Origin: SIG565 sp045594065
GTDB lineage: Bacteria > Bacillota > Clostridia > Oscillospirales > Acutalibacteraceae
Assembly: GCA_045594065.1 (NCBI GenBank)
Contig: JAZNXU010000046.1
Coordinates: 1-27,608, forward strand
DNA length: 27,608 nt
Reading direction: 5' to 3'
The position numbers and the translations under genes are program-made. Each line of letters opens with the position of its first letter. Position 1 is the first letter of the stretch. The notes beneath the pieces are model-generated. The model saw only the letters and a list, made by a program, of their open reading frames with translations. It was not told the origin of the DNA and made no database searches. Below, in pieces: positions 1 through 7,648 of this stretch.

Positions 1-12
1 TGATTTTTTCAT
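1..12 (-). CDS. First codons of a gene leaving the window at the left edge
   Basis: Only an ATG and three further codons (Met-Lys-Lys-Ser) lie inside the window, so nothing can be said of the product. The start is supported by a Shine-Dalgarno-like AAAGGA nine to ten bases upstream on the minus strand and by a good promoter at 118-90. A Lys-rich start would suit an exported or membrane protein, but this is a guess from four residues. Confidence 0.5.
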
Positions 13-89
13 AATTACATTTCCTTTCTAAAATATTATGGTGAAAACAAACAAACCATTGGTGGCACCCCCTATTTTTGTGTGACTAT

Positions 90-118
90 ATTATAACACA
101 TATAGGGATAAATTACAA
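90..118 (-). promoter_or_regulatory. Sigma-A-type promoter for the left-edge gene
   Basis: On the minus strand, TTGTAA (118-113) is followed after 17 bases by a perfect TATAAT (95-90). The predicted transcript starts near 83 and gives a leader of about 70 nt before the ATG at 12. The rest of 13-299 is very AT-rich and shows no other gene. Confidence 0.6.
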
Positions 119-299
119 TAATTTTGAACTATAAAAATCAAAATTTGTGAAAAACGCCCATTTTTTGAAATAAAAGGAACTTATATCATATGAATAATAG
201 GAAAATAGTAATTTTAAAATTGAAGTCATAAAAAAAATTATTTTTTATCATATTCGAGTAAAGATTTTGAATTATTACTTATTGTGTCAATCCTTTTTC

Positions 300-624
300 T
301 TATTTTGTTTTCTTTATACTTAGAGATACGAAAGGCACAACATAAAACAGTGCTATTGTTATTAAAAGCATTCCAATATCAATAACTCTTTCAGAAAATG
401 GCGGGTAGACCCCTGGTATTGCTTTTTCAAGCGCTTTATTAGGGAGCAATTTGCGCTTTAAGAGTTTTAAAGCAAAATATGCCACATTGAACAAACAAAA
501 ATTACTGCAAATATGATAACGGCTATAATCTTGTCTTTTTCATGATGCATACCAAAAAAAATAGATAAGAAATATTCGTTCCCCGTTAAATACGATGCAG
601 GAAATGCAAAAGTTAAGTGAAATT
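300..624 (-). pseudogene. Frameshifted, truncated small membrane protein remnant
   Basis: Two minus-strand reading frames join into one plausible membrane protein. The upstream frame (about 624 to 484) runs without stops through FPASYLTGNEYFL, then an ATG at 550 (MHHEKDK), then a hydrophobic stretch (IIAVIIFAVIFVCS), and hits TAA soon after. The second frame takes over near 487 (NVAYFALKLLKR), continues with PGVYPPFSERVIDIG and a second hydrophobic segment (MLLITIALFYVVPFVSL), and ends in KKTK at 300. A one-base insertion or two-base deletion near 484-500 would explain the break. The upstream part begins against a terminator hairpin with no start codon or ribosome-binding site, so the N terminus also appears lost. 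The family was not recognised. A sequencing error could explain the frameshift, but not the missing start. Confidence 0.5.
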
Positions 625-656
625 CAAAACACCCGCAGTTTCCTGCGGGTGTTTTG
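625..656. terminator. Perfect 14-bp terminator hairpin
   Basis: CAAAACACCCGCAG (625-638) and its exact complement (643-656) enclose a TTTC loop. The outer A/T pairs give U-rich tails, so it can work on either strand. It lies just below the stop of the hydroxyacid dehydrogenase gene at 662 and most likely ends the dnaX-to-dehydrogenase transcript. Confidence 0.85.
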
Positions 657-661
657 GGTTA

Positions 662-1609
662 TTATACTATCTTATTTTGTGGCTTGCCGCCGAGGTATGC
701 GGCAAGGTTGTTTTCCACAATTCCTAAAAGCCGCTTGCGGGTACTTACAGGCACCCACGCCGAATGGGGTGTGATTGTGATATTTTTGGCATTCTTTAAA
801 ACGCAATCCTTTTTCATAGGCTCGGTGCTTATAACATCAACTGCCGCGCCCGAAAGCTTGCCGCTATTAAGAGCTTCTAAAAGCGCCTGCTCATCAACAA
901 GTCCGCCGCGGGCGGTATTTATAAAATATGCGCCGTCTTTGCATTTTGCAAAGGTAGCTTTATTCATCATCTGCACATTATCTGCGGTGAGCGGGCAATG
1001 GAGCGTTACTATATCGCTGTTTGCCAAAAGCTCACTGAGGCTTACATACTCTGCCTCGCTATCACGAATAGTTCTGGTGTGAACAAGTACGCGCATTCCG
1101 AAAGCTTTAGCAATTTCTGCAACACGCCTGCCAATGCTGCCGTAGCCGATAATACCCAAGGTTTTGCCCTCAATTTCATCAGTTGTGGTTATAACGGGCG
1201 AGAAAACAGGGCTGTTAATCCAACCGTCCGCCTTTACAAATTCATTATACTCGGCAACGCGGCTGAAATGATTTAAAATATAGCCAAAGGTTTGCTGAGC
1301 CACGGCGGAGGTGGAATACTCCCCTGCATTACAGACGGTTATTCCCTTTTCTTTGCAATAGGCAATATCGATATTGTTATAGCCCGTTGCACACTCGCCG
1401 ATATATTTTAGCTTTACTGCCCTATCAAGTATATTTTTATCAATACTCAGCTTATTGCAAAAAAGCACATCGTAATTCTCAATTTCCTTTTCAAGCTCTT
1501 CATAGCTCATATTTTGGCAAACGGTAAGCTCGCCAAAGCGGCGAAGCCCCTCAAATGAAACATCGCCGTTTTTGGATAAAACGGCGGCTTCTGTCAATAA
1601 CATTTTCAT
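662..1609 (-). CDS. D-2-hydroxyacid dehydrogenase (hydroxypyruvate/glycerate reductase-like)
   Basis: This 315-residue NAD(P)-dependent dehydrogenase interconverts a 2-keto acid and a D-2-hydroxy acid. The N-terminal half is the substrate domain (about 1-100). The nucleotide-binding Rossmann domain follows, with the fingerprint GYGSIG at 155-160. The expected catalytic residues are present: Arg234 (NTARGG), Glu263 (STEP) and His282 (TPHSAW). His followed by Ser-Ala-Trp resembles the hydroxypyruvate reductase/glycerate dehydrogenase group more than lactate dehydrogenases, but the substrate is not certain. The start ATG overlaps the previous stop by four bases (ATGA) and has AAAGGTG about eight bases upstream. 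It is the last gene of the dnaX cluster and has no obvious functional link to DNA replication or repair. Confidence 0.9.
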   Translation of the reverse strand: MKMLLTEAAVLSKNGDVSFEGLRRFGELTVCQNMSYEELEKEIENYDVLFCNKLSIDKNILDRAVKLKYIGECATGYNNIDIAYCKEKGITVCNAGEYSTSAVAQQTFGYILNHFSRVAEYNEFVKADGWINSPVFSPVITTTDEIEGKTLGIIGYGSIGRRVAEIAKAFGMRVLVHTRTIRDSEAEYVSLSELLANSDIVTLHCPLTADNVQMMNKATFAKCKDGAYFINTARGGLVDEQALLEALNSGKLSGAAVDVISTEPMKKDCVLKNAKNITITPHSAWVPVSTRKRLLGIVENNLAAYLGGKPQNKIV

Positions 1610-1806
1610 TGCTTTTGCACCTTTTTCTTTGTGCCATCGGGATAAACGATGGTGGTGTTATTGAGCTGTGCCTCGAGGCTTCTTTTAAAAGAGTCAATAT
1701 ACTCGCGGCGAAGTAAAGCCTGCTCTGCCCTTTCTTCCTCGGTCAGCCCCTCAGCCTTTTGCTTGTGGGCAAGCTCATTTATTCTATTAATCTTTTCTTC
1801 TGTCAT
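1606..1806 (-). CDS. DUF896 family protein (YnzC-like)
   Basis: This is a 66-residue charged, helical protein of the DUF896 family. Recognisable segments are EEKINRINELAHKQKAEGLT, then EEERAEQALLRREYIDSFK and a short C-terminal strand (TIVYPDGTKKK). B. subtilis YnzC of this family is encoded next to SOS-regulated genes; its role is not settled. I place the start at the ATG at 1806, two bases after the recR stop. An in-frame ATG at 1830 lies inside recR and would add eight residues. The stop overlaps the start of the dehydrogenase gene, so translation of all three genes is probably coupled. Confidence 0.85.
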   Translation of the reverse strand: MTEEKINRINELAHKQKAEGLTEEERAEQALLRREYIDSFKRSLEAQLNNTTIVYPDGTKKKVQKQ

Positions 1807-1807
1807 A

Positions 1808-2407
1808 TTAAATCTCATTTCTGCCATCAAGTGCTCGTGAAAGTGTCACGCTGTCGGCATATTCAAGGTCTCCGCCAACGGGAATACCGTAGGCAAGGCG
1901 GGAAATTTTAATACCCATAGGCTTTATCAGTCGGGAAATATAGCTGGCGGTAGCCTCACCCTCAACCGTGGGGTTAGTAGCCATAATAACCTCGCTCACG
2001 GTACCGTCGGCAAGGCGGGCAAGTAGCTCTTTAACGCGCAGCTTATCGGGACCAATACCGTCAAGCGGTGAAATAACGCCGCCGAGCACATGGTAAAGCC
2101 CGCCGTACTCGCGCATACGCTCGAATGCCATAACATCCTTTGCGCTCTCCACCACGCAGATTACGGTTTTATCACGGGTAGCATCTGAGCAGACAGAGCA
2201 AAGCTCGGTATCGGTAAAGGTGCCGCACTCTTTACAGTAGTGTATCTTTTCTTTAGCATCGGTTAAAGCCGCGGCAAATTTCTTTGCATACTCGGGCGGC
2301 TCTGAGAGCACAAACAGCGCCAGCCTTTGTGCTGTTTTCTTGCCTATTCCGGGCAGTCTTTCAAACTGCGCCGCAAGTGAATTAAATGATACTATGTTAT
2401 ATGCCAT
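1808..2407 (-). CDS. recR: Recombination mediator protein RecR
   Basis: RecR works with RecO (and RecF) to load RecA onto single-stranded gaps during recombinational repair. The 199-residue length is normal. In order it shows the helix-hairpin-helix (LPGIGKKTAQRLA, about 18-30), a zinc finger with Cys58, Cys61, Cys70 and Cys73, a Toprim domain (VVESAKD, then ATNPTVEGEAT), and the conserved C-terminal stretch RLAYGIPVGGDLEYAD. The ATG at 2407 shares a base with the ybaB stop (TAATG), so the pair is translationally coupled. dnaX-ybaB-recR is a widely conserved bacterial order, which supports the call. Confidence 0.97.
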   Translation of the reverse strand: MAYNIVSFNSLAAQFERLPGIGKKTAQRLALFVLSEPPEYAKKFAAALTDAKEKIHYCKECGTFTDTELCSVCSDATRDKTVICVVESAKDVMAFERMREYGGLYHVLGGVISPLDGIGPDKLRVKELLARLADGTVSEVIMATNPTVEGEATASYISRLIKPMGIKISRLAYGIPVGGDLEYADSVTLSRALDGRNEI

Positions 2408-2748
2408 TAGAAAAGTCCCGGCATATTAAGGCCTGCAGTAACAGCGCCCATTTCGGTTTCGGCAGTTTTAATTGCATTGCTCACTGCCTCGTTTATAGCA
2501 ACGGTTAAAAGGTCCTCAAGCATTTCAGGCTCTTCGGGGTCAACTATATCTGGGTTTATTTTAATTTCTTTTACCAAATGCTTACCGTCAACAGTAACAC
2601 TTACCATTCCGCCGCCCGAGGTTGCGGTATACTCGCGCTCTTCAAGGTCGGCTTGAAGTGTTGCCATATCCTCCTGCATTTTCTGTGCCTGCTTGAGCAT
2701 TGCATTCATATTGCCTGCTCCACCTGAATTAGGAATTCTGCATTTCAT
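2407..2748 (-). CDS. ybaB: YbaB/EbfC family nucleoid-associated protein
   Basis: This small (113-residue) DNA-binding protein is of the YbaB/EbfC type, a dimer that binds DNA with low specificity. A helical arm (MLKQAQKMQEDMATLQADLE) is followed by a beta-rich core (GGMVSVTVDGKHLVKEIKI) and a C-terminal helix ending NMPGLF, all typical of the family. The start at 2748 adds about 13 residues (KCRIPNSGGAGN) to the usual M-x-x-M-L-K-Q-A-Q beginning. It is supported by AAGGAG eight bases upstream, so the extension is probably real. It sits 12 bases after dnaX and one base overlaps recR. Confidence 0.95.
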   Translation of the reverse strand: MKCRIPNSGGAGNMNAMLKQAQKMQEDMATLQADLEEREYTATSGGGMVSVTVDGKHLVKEIKINPDIVDPEEPEMLEDLLTVAINEAVSNAIKTAETEMGAVTAGLNMPGLF

Positions 2749-2760
2749 AAATATAACTCC

Positions 2761-4416
2761 TTATCTGTTATTGTTTGGTATTTCTAATTCTTTAAGACGC
2801 TCTTTAAAGGGCAGCAGCGGGTCGTCTGATGCCGTCTGCTCAGCCTTTTTTCTGTAAGGTCCAAGCTTAAAGGATTTGCCAAGCACCGTTTCTATAGCTG
2901 TGCGCAGCTTTTCACGGTATACATTGTTTTTGCCGTTTATTAGCTCGGCAAACTGCGTGTTTTCTGTGTCAATTAATAAAAACTGACCGCTTATATATGC
3001 CGATGAGCCGTTTAAAATTCCGCTTATAAGGGGTGCGGATTTAGAAAGCTCTGCAAGTATATTTTTCCAAACCGAAGTTTCCAGCTTACCGCTTGCAATT
3101 TCCAATGCCTTGTGCGCATCAGGAATTTCCTCAGCGGGCGGTTGAATATTAAGAGGTTCCTCCTCAATCGGGTCAGCTTCATTCTCTACTAGCGCGATTG
3201 TGTCGGGTGCTTCCTCCACTCTCGGCTTTGTTACTTCCTTTTTGCGCACGGGCAGCTCTGCCGCAGGTGCCTTTACCACCCCGCCCTTTTCAAGCGCCGA
3301 AACCCTTGCCGCAAGAGAGTCTAAATCACTGCAAAGCTCGGGCGAACACAGTTTTATAAGCGCAAGCTCCATTTCACAGCGGCGATTACCCGACTGCATT
3401 TTAACCGTTGTATCCTGTAAAGCACGCATAATGCGCATAATATCAGTAATATCAAAACGAAGCGCCTGCTGCTCAAGCTTTACTAAATGCTCGCTCGAGC
3501 ATATGATAGGCTTTTCGGGTCGGTTAACGGTTTTAACAACAAGCAGATTTCTAAAATGAAGAATAAGGTCGGAAAGCAGTCTTAGCATATCCACCGAATT
3601 TTTGTAAAGCTCATCAACCAAAGTAAGCGCTGATGCACAATCGCCGCCGCATATACAATCGGCAAGGCGAAGCAGGTACTCATCCCCTGCCATTCCGCAA
3701 ACAGAGGTTACGGTATCCTCGGTAACATTTTTAGATGCTGCCACACACAAATCAAGCAACGACAGTGCATCTCTCATACCGCCATCGGCAATTGAAGCTA
3801 TCATATAAGCCGCATTTTCGGTAATAGTAAAATTCTCGTTTTCTGCCACAGTGCGAATTCGCTCGCATATCTTTTTAGGCTCAATACGCTTAAAATCAAA
3901 GCGTTGGCAACGCGAAAGAATGGTTGCAGGCAACTTATGCACCTCGGTAGTGGCAAGCACAAAAATAACATGTGCGGGCGGCTCCTCCAAGGTTTTAAGT
4001 AAAGCGTTAAAGGCGCTTAAAGTAAGCATATGCACCTCGTCTATTATATACACCCTGTATTTAGCATTGGCTGGGGTGAACTGCAGCTGCTCGCGAAGCT
4101 CGCGGATATTATCAACGCTGTTGTTTGAAGCCGCATCTATTTCAACAATATCCATAACCTCGCCGTCTGCAATGGCACGGCATGCGGCACACTCGCCGCA
4201 AGGGTCGCCGTTTATGGGGCTTAGGCAATTAACTGCCTTTGACAGTATTTTAGCGCAGGTGGTTTTACCTGTACCTCTCGTACCCGTGAACAAATACGCA
4301 TGGAAAATTTTACCTGATGACAGTTGGCTTTGAAGAGTTTTTGTTATATGCTCTTGACCTACAACATCAGAAAAGCTAAGAGGTCTGTATTTACGGTAAA
4401 AAGCTGTATAAGACAC
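2761..4416 (-). CDS. dnaX: DNA polymerase III subunit gamma/tau (clamp loader ATPase)
   Basis: This is the AAA+ ATPase of the clamp loader, which opens the beta clamp and links the polymerase cores. From the start chosen here it has 551 residues. Visible are the RKYRP N terminus, Walker A (GTRGTGKTT, about 45-53), the zinc module (Cys64, then CGECAAC at 73-79), Walker B (VYIIDEVHML), and sensor 1/arginine-finger region (LSRCQRFDF). After about residue 370 an acidic, Pro/Glu-rich linker leads to a tau-like C-terminal domain. I chose GTG at 4416 because GGGGTG lies six bases upstream and it gives the usual M-S-Y start; GTG at 4425 would overlap that site. It follows the SRP RNA gene by about 30 bases, a common Firmicute arrangement. 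I saw no clear programmed-frameshift site. Confidence 0.96.
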   Translation of the reverse strand: MSYTAFYRKYRPLSFSDVVGQEHITKTLQSQLSSGKIFHAYLFTGTRGTGKTTCAKILSKAVNCLSPINGDPCGECAACRAIADGEVMDIVEIDAASNNSVDNIRELREQLQFTPANAKYRVYIIDEVHMLTLSAFNALLKTLEEPPAHVIFVLATTEVHKLPATILSRCQRFDFKRIEPKKICERIRTVAENENFTITENAAYMIASIADGGMRDALSLLDLCVAASKNVTEDTVTSVCGMAGDEYLLRLADCICGGDCASALTLVDELYKNSVDMLRLLSDLILHFRNLLVVKTVNRPEKPIICSSEHLVKLEQQALRFDITDIMRIMRALQDTTVKMQSGNRRCEMELALIKLCSPELCSDLDSLAARVSALEKGGVVKAPAAELPVRKKEVTKPRVEEAPDTIALVENEADPIEEEPLNIQPPAEEIPDAHKALEIASGKLETSVWKNILAELSKSAPLISGILNGSSAYISGQFLLIDTENTQFAELINGKNNVYREKLRTAIETVLGKSFKLGPYRKKAEQTASDDPLLPFKERLKELEIPNNNR

Positions 4417-4448
4417 AATATTCACCCCACAATAAACTAAATATGCTT

Positions 4449-4600
4449 AAAAAATTTGCGTACACCGGTGCACGAACGAACCGATTTACTGCGGCGCACA
4501 GGATAAACTACTTAATGCTGCTCGGTTCCCCGCCTGACATGGTTCATAGCCTCCCGTCGCACAGGACCCGCCCGTTCGCACACCGGAATACGCAACTGCC
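4449..4600 (-). ncRNA. ffs: Signal recognition particle RNA (4.5S/scRNA)
   Basis: This is the RNA scaffold of the signal recognition particle; with Ffh it targets nascent membrane proteins. The minus strand carries the SRP hallmark: GTCAGG, a three-pair stem CGG/CCG around the GGAA tetraloop (4526-4529), then AGCAGC and ATTAAG. The ends pair: GTTGCGTA with ACCGGTGTGCGAAC near the 5' end matches GTTCGTGCACCGGTGTACGC near the 3' end. The RNA ends in a T run at 4454-4449. A promoter sits directly upstream. At about 152 nt it is longer than E. coli 4.5S RNA and shorter than the roughly 270-nt Bacillus form, and I see no convincing Alu domain. Exact ends are estimated. Confidence 0.93.
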
Positions 4601-4607
4601 TTTTTAC

Positions 4608-4636
4608 ATTATATATTATTTTTAAATCAATATCAA
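4608..4636 (-). promoter_or_regulatory. Promoter of the SRP RNA gene (possibly also dnaX cluster)
   Basis: On the minus strand TTGATA (4636-4631), a 17-base spacer and a perfect TATAAT (4613-4608) place the start near 4600, matching the base-paired 5' end of the SRP RNA. There is no separate good promoter between the RNA and dnaX, so read-through into dnaX is likely. Confidence 0.8.
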
Positions 4637-4658
4637 TAGTTTATTTACAAAATTTTTA

Positions 4659-4687
4659 TTGTATTAATGAGCGGTATTAGTTATAAT
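4659..4687 (+). promoter_or_regulatory. Promoter of the 4720-12781 gene run
   Basis: TTGTAT (4659-4664), a 17-base spacer and a perfect TATAAT (4682-4687) lie 33 bases before the first start codon. It fires away from the SRP RNA promoter; the two -35 boxes are about 22 bases apart. Confidence 0.7.
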
Positions 4688-4719
4688 ATAAATGTATATT
4701 CTTTAATTGAGGTGATTCA

Positions 4720-5385
4720 ATGAACGATTTAACAATCAAAGAGCTTTACGGTTTAGAGCACACTATGGCTCGTCCGCTGCTCGAAAGTAAAACCTACCCG
4801 TGGGAGGTTTTGCCTGAAATTGGTAATTATATTTTAGCGCTCGGCGCTACTTTATCTGAAGATAAATTCAACCACCCTGCCGATAATATTTGGATAGCAA
4901 AATCTGCTAAGGTGGCAGCAAGCGCTTTTATCACAGGTCCCTGTATTATTGATGAAGATACCGAAGTAAGGCACTGTGCATTCATTCGCGGAAATGCGCT
5001 TGTGGGAAAAGGCTGTGTTGTAGGCAACTCTACCGAGCTTAAAAATGTAATACTGTTCGACGGTGTTCAGGTGCCGCACTACAATTATGTCGGTGACTCG
5101 GTGCTAGGCTTTAAGGCGCACACGGGAGCAGGTGCAATAACCTCCAATGTAAAATCTGATAAGACGCTCGTTACCGTTAAATACGGCGACCGAAAAATTG
5201 AAACAGGTCTTAAAAAATTCGGTGCGATGCTTGGTGATTTTGTTGAAGTCGGCTGCGGCAGCGTGCTCAACCCCGGAACGGTTATTGGTAAAAACACAAA
5301 TGTTTATCCGTTATCAAGTGTTCGCGGTTTTGTTAAGGCAAACAGCATTTATAAAAAAGCCGGCGAAATTGCAGAAAGGAGATGA
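4720..5385 (+). CDS. Left-handed beta-helix (hexapeptide) acyltransferase-like, GlmU C-domain-like
   Basis: This 221-residue protein is made mainly of hexapeptide-repeat turns (for example NIWIAKSAKVAASAFITGP, then GNALVGKGCVVGNSTEL and NPGTVIGKNTNVYP) that build a left-handed beta helix. The spacing and the segment HYNYVGDSVLGFKAHTGAGA resemble the acetyltransferase half of GlmU-type UDP-GlcNAc enzymes, and a histidine in HYNYVGDS sits where GlmU places its catalytic region. It lacks the N-terminal uridylyltransferase domain. The likely role is transfer of an acyl group to a nucleotide sugar, but neither donor nor acceptor can be read from sequence. The ribosome-binding site GAGGTG is six to seven bases before the ATG. 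It is first in a long co-directional run. Confidence 0.8.
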   Translation: MNDLTIKELYGLEHTMARPLLESKTYPWEVLPEIGNYILALGATLSEDKFNHPADNIWIAKSAKVAASAFITGPCIIDEDTEVRHCAFIRGNALVGKGCVVGNSTELKNVILFDGVQVPHYNYVGDSVLGFKAHTGAGAITSNVKSDKTLVTVKYGDRKIETGLKKFGAMLGDFVEVGCGSVLNPGTVIGKNTNVYPLSSVRGFVKANSIYKKAGEIAERR

Positions 5386-5387
5386 AA

Positions 5388-5903
5388 ATGGAAAAGTGGG
5401 ATATTTTAGATGCATCGGGAACTCCAACCGGGCAAACCGCTTTGCGCGGCAAGACAATACTTGGAGCCGATGAATATCACTTGGTTGTTCACATCTGGAT
5501 AATTTCAAGTGACGGTAAATTTTTAATTCAAAAGCGCTCTAATCTTAAAAAGCTTATGCCCGGCGAATGGGCAGCTACAGGCGGTGCGGCGTTAGCGGGT
5601 GAAAGCTCGTTTGAAGCCGCCTCGCGCGAGCTTAAAGAAGAGCTAGGAATTGACTCGGATGAGTCAACACTTAAATTCGTTAAAAGAATTAAACGGCGCA
5701 ATTCATTCGTTGATGTGTGGTGCATCAGGACCGACATAAGCGTAGAAGACCTGACACTACAGGAAAGCGAAGTTGAGCGCGCCCGCTGGACAACCAAAGA
5801 GGCTCTGCAGCAGATGATTAAAAACGGCAGTTTTCATAACTACGGAAACTTTTATTGGTCGGTTATTTTCGATGCGGCAGAAAGTAAATTAGTTGGAGTT
5901 TAA
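5388..5903 (+). CDS. Nudix hydrolase (IPP isomerase-like subgroup)
   Basis: This is a Nudix-fold enzyme that hydrolyses a nucleoside diphosphate linked to another group, or an isopentenyl-diphosphate isomerase relative. The complete Nudix box is present, with Gly66, Glu72, Arg80, Glu81, Glu84, Glu85 and Gly87 at the right spacing (G-x5-E-x7-RE-x2-EE-x-G). The start MEKWDILDASGTPTGQTALRG is typical of the Idi-like YfcD group, many of which act on unknown pyrophosphates. I place the start at 5388 because AGGAG is six bases upstream; the ATG at 5382 touches the same AGGAG and overlaps the previous stop. The gene length is 171 codons. Confidence 0.9.
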   Translation: MEKWDILDASGTPTGQTALRGKTILGADEYHLVVHIWIISSDGKFLIQKRSNLKKLMPGEWAATGGAALAGESSFEAASRELKEELGIDSDESTLKFVKRIKRRNSFVDVWCIRTDISVEDLTLQESEVERARWTTKEALQQMIKNGSFHNYGNFYWSVIFDAAESKLVGV

Positions 5904-5909
5904 CATATT

Positions 5910-6815
5910 ATGGCATTAAATATTGAGGGTAAAAAGTGCCCCATTTGCAATTCGTACTTATTTTCGGAGGATGATGTTGTATTCTGTCCGACCTGTGGTG
6001 CACCCCACCACAGAGATTGCTACAATACAGTAGGTCATTGCGGTTTGGAAGACAAGCACGGCACCGAAGAGCAGTATGATAAGAAAGAAGCAAAAACAGC
6101 ACAGGATAAATCAGAAGAAGATGCAAGAAACACAGGCAAAGAGATGCCCGTAATCTGCCCGCACTGTAAAAACGAGCTTAAGCAGGATATGCAGGTTTGC
6201 CCCTACTGTGGCAGACCGCGGAATGCGAGGGTTTTCACCTTTGACGCTTTAGGAGGGGTTAATCCCGCTACCGATTTAGGTCAGGGCGTTACCGCAGGCG
6301 AAGCCACAAGATTTGTTCAGGTGAACACTTTAAGGTATATCCCGAAATTTTTAGAGCTTAAATCCCGCAAAGTGTCTTGGAATTGGGCGGCATTTCTTTT
6401 CCCTGAGGGTTGGTTTTTATCACGAAAAATGTATAAAATAGGCTCGTTTTTTGCCGCTGTTATAGTGGCGGCTGAAATTTGCCTTATACCGCTTAGCCTT
6501 ATCTTATACGAAACTCAATTTCAAACCTACAATGAAATTATACCGTATATACTGAACAACTATAGTGTGTTTGGAAAAGCTCCGCTGATTTTGGCGCTTA
6601 TCGGTGTACTTATAACCCTTGCAACAAGAATTATTGCCGGCTTATCGGGCGATAATTTTTACCGAAACCATGTTCTAAGCCGCGTTAGTGAACTTAAAAG
6701 CGACGATGACCGTGAATTTAAAACCCAAAAGCAGGGTGGAATTAATCTTATTGCATTTTTAATAGGAATTGTGGCAGCTTCATACCTACCGCAATTTATA
6801 TCAATGTTTTTTTAG
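5910..6815 (+). CDS. Prokaryotic RING-finger and zinc-ribbon membrane protein (DUF2628-like)
   Basis: This 301-residue protein has three parts. At 10-44 is a RING-type cross-brace: Cys10/Cys13, Cys26/Cys29, His33-His34/Cys37 and His43/Cys44, as in the Prok-RING_1 family. At 83-100 is a zinc ribbon (CPHC and CPYC). After a linker, a DUF2628-like module (SWNWAAFLFPEGWFLSRKMY) is followed by three hydrophobic segments (about 173-200, 220-240 and 280-300), so the zinc domains probably face the cytoplasm. Membrane-linked RING fingers of this type have been proposed to be protein-interaction modules rather than ubiquitin ligases; no E1/E2 partner is in the window. The next gene is a shorter relative. 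Confidence 0.85.
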   Translation: MALNIEGKKCPICNSYLFSEDDVVFCPTCGAPHHRDCYNTVGHCGLEDKHGTEEQYDKKEAKTAQDKSEEDARNTGKEMPVICPHCKNELKQDMQVCPYCGRPRNARVFTFDALGGVNPATDLGQGVTAGEATRFVQVNTLRYIPKFLELKSRKVSWNWAAFLFPEGWFLSRKMYKIGSFFAAVIVAAEICLIPLSLILYETQFQTYNEIIPYILNNYSVFGKAPLILALIGVLITLATRIIAGLSGDNFYRNHVLSRVSELKSDDDREFKTQKQGGINLIAFLIGIVAASYLPQFISMFF

Positions 6816-6824
6816 GAGTGCGTT

Positions 6825-7622
6825 ATGAGTTTATATTGTAAGCATTGCGGTACCGAAAACGAGGAAAAATATACCTACTGTAAAAACTGCGGTACTCTTC
6901 TTCGTTCGGGCGAGCAAAGTAAATTCGAGCGAAACAATTACCGCTACGATTACTATGCTGATAAAATCCCCGATGAAATAGACGGTATTCCGTCTGAGGA
7001 TTTTAGGTTTTTTGTTCGTAAAAATCAGTATAAAATCCTTGATAAGTTTGCTAAAATGAGCTTTACGGGCTCAAAGCTTTCTTGGTGCTGGCCTGCAGCA
7101 ATACTTTCGTTTTTCTTTGGCTTTTTCGGTGCGGCGTTTTGGCTTTTTTACCGCAAAATGTACAGATACGGTATAATCGCTTTAACAATTGGTATATTGC
7201 TTTCGGGAGTCACTACCGCAATTACATACCGACCCACCGCTGAATTTTTAAACGAGGCGGCTAATGCGACCTACGAATTAAAGGGCGAAGCACCAAACTA
7301 CGCCGATTTCGAGGCAGCCCTTGAGCAGGCTGTAGGTAACTACACTTCAAAGCGGGAACTGGTTTTCGCTAATTTTATAACCGAAATTGCCAATTACTCT
7401 GCCGCTTTGTTTTATGGACTTTTTGGTATGTATTTATATAAAAAGCATTCTCTCGCAAAAATCACCGAATACCGCACCGCAAACCGCGAGAGTGTTTATT
7501 ATAATTACGGACTCTCCGCCTTAGGCGGCACCACTGCAGGTATGGCAATACTCGCCATAATCATAGCGGTGACAATCAGTAATATGCTCGCAACCATTTC
7601 CCTTTTCGCATTCATTTTTTAA
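6825..7622 (+). CDS. Zinc-ribbon DUF2628 membrane protein
   Basis: This 265-residue protein opens with a zinc ribbon (Cys5, Cys8, Cys19, Cys22). A linker of about 55 residues leads to the DUF2628 signature GSKLSWCWPAAILSFFFG followed by FWLFYRKMY. Four or so hydrophobic segments follow, with a soluble stretch (about 135-180) between them. The same W-x-W-x-A...RKMY core occurs in the preceding RING protein, so the two are probably paralogues by duplication, one with a RING domain added or lost. AGGAG lies seven bases before the ATG and the genes are nine bases apart. The function is unknown. Confidence 0.85.
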   Translation: MSLYCKHCGTENEEKYTYCKNCGTLLRSGEQSKFERNNYRYDYYADKIPDEIDGIPSEDFRFFVRKNQYKILDKFAKMSFTGSKLSWCWPAAILSFFFGFFGAAFWLFYRKMYRYGIIALTIGILLSGVTTAITYRPTAEFLNEAANATYELKGEAPNYADFEAALEQAVGNYTSKRELVFANFITEIANYSAALFYGLFGMYLYKKHSLAKITEYRTANRESVYYNYGLSALGGTTAGMAILAIIIAVTISNMLATISLFAFIF

Positions 7623-7648
7623 GTAACAAAAAAAGGACGGTAAGGTTT

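Noticed and set aside
4443..4625. Plus-strand 60-codon open frame
   Set aside because: It is antisense to the SRP RNA, whose conserved core and promoter explain the sequence.
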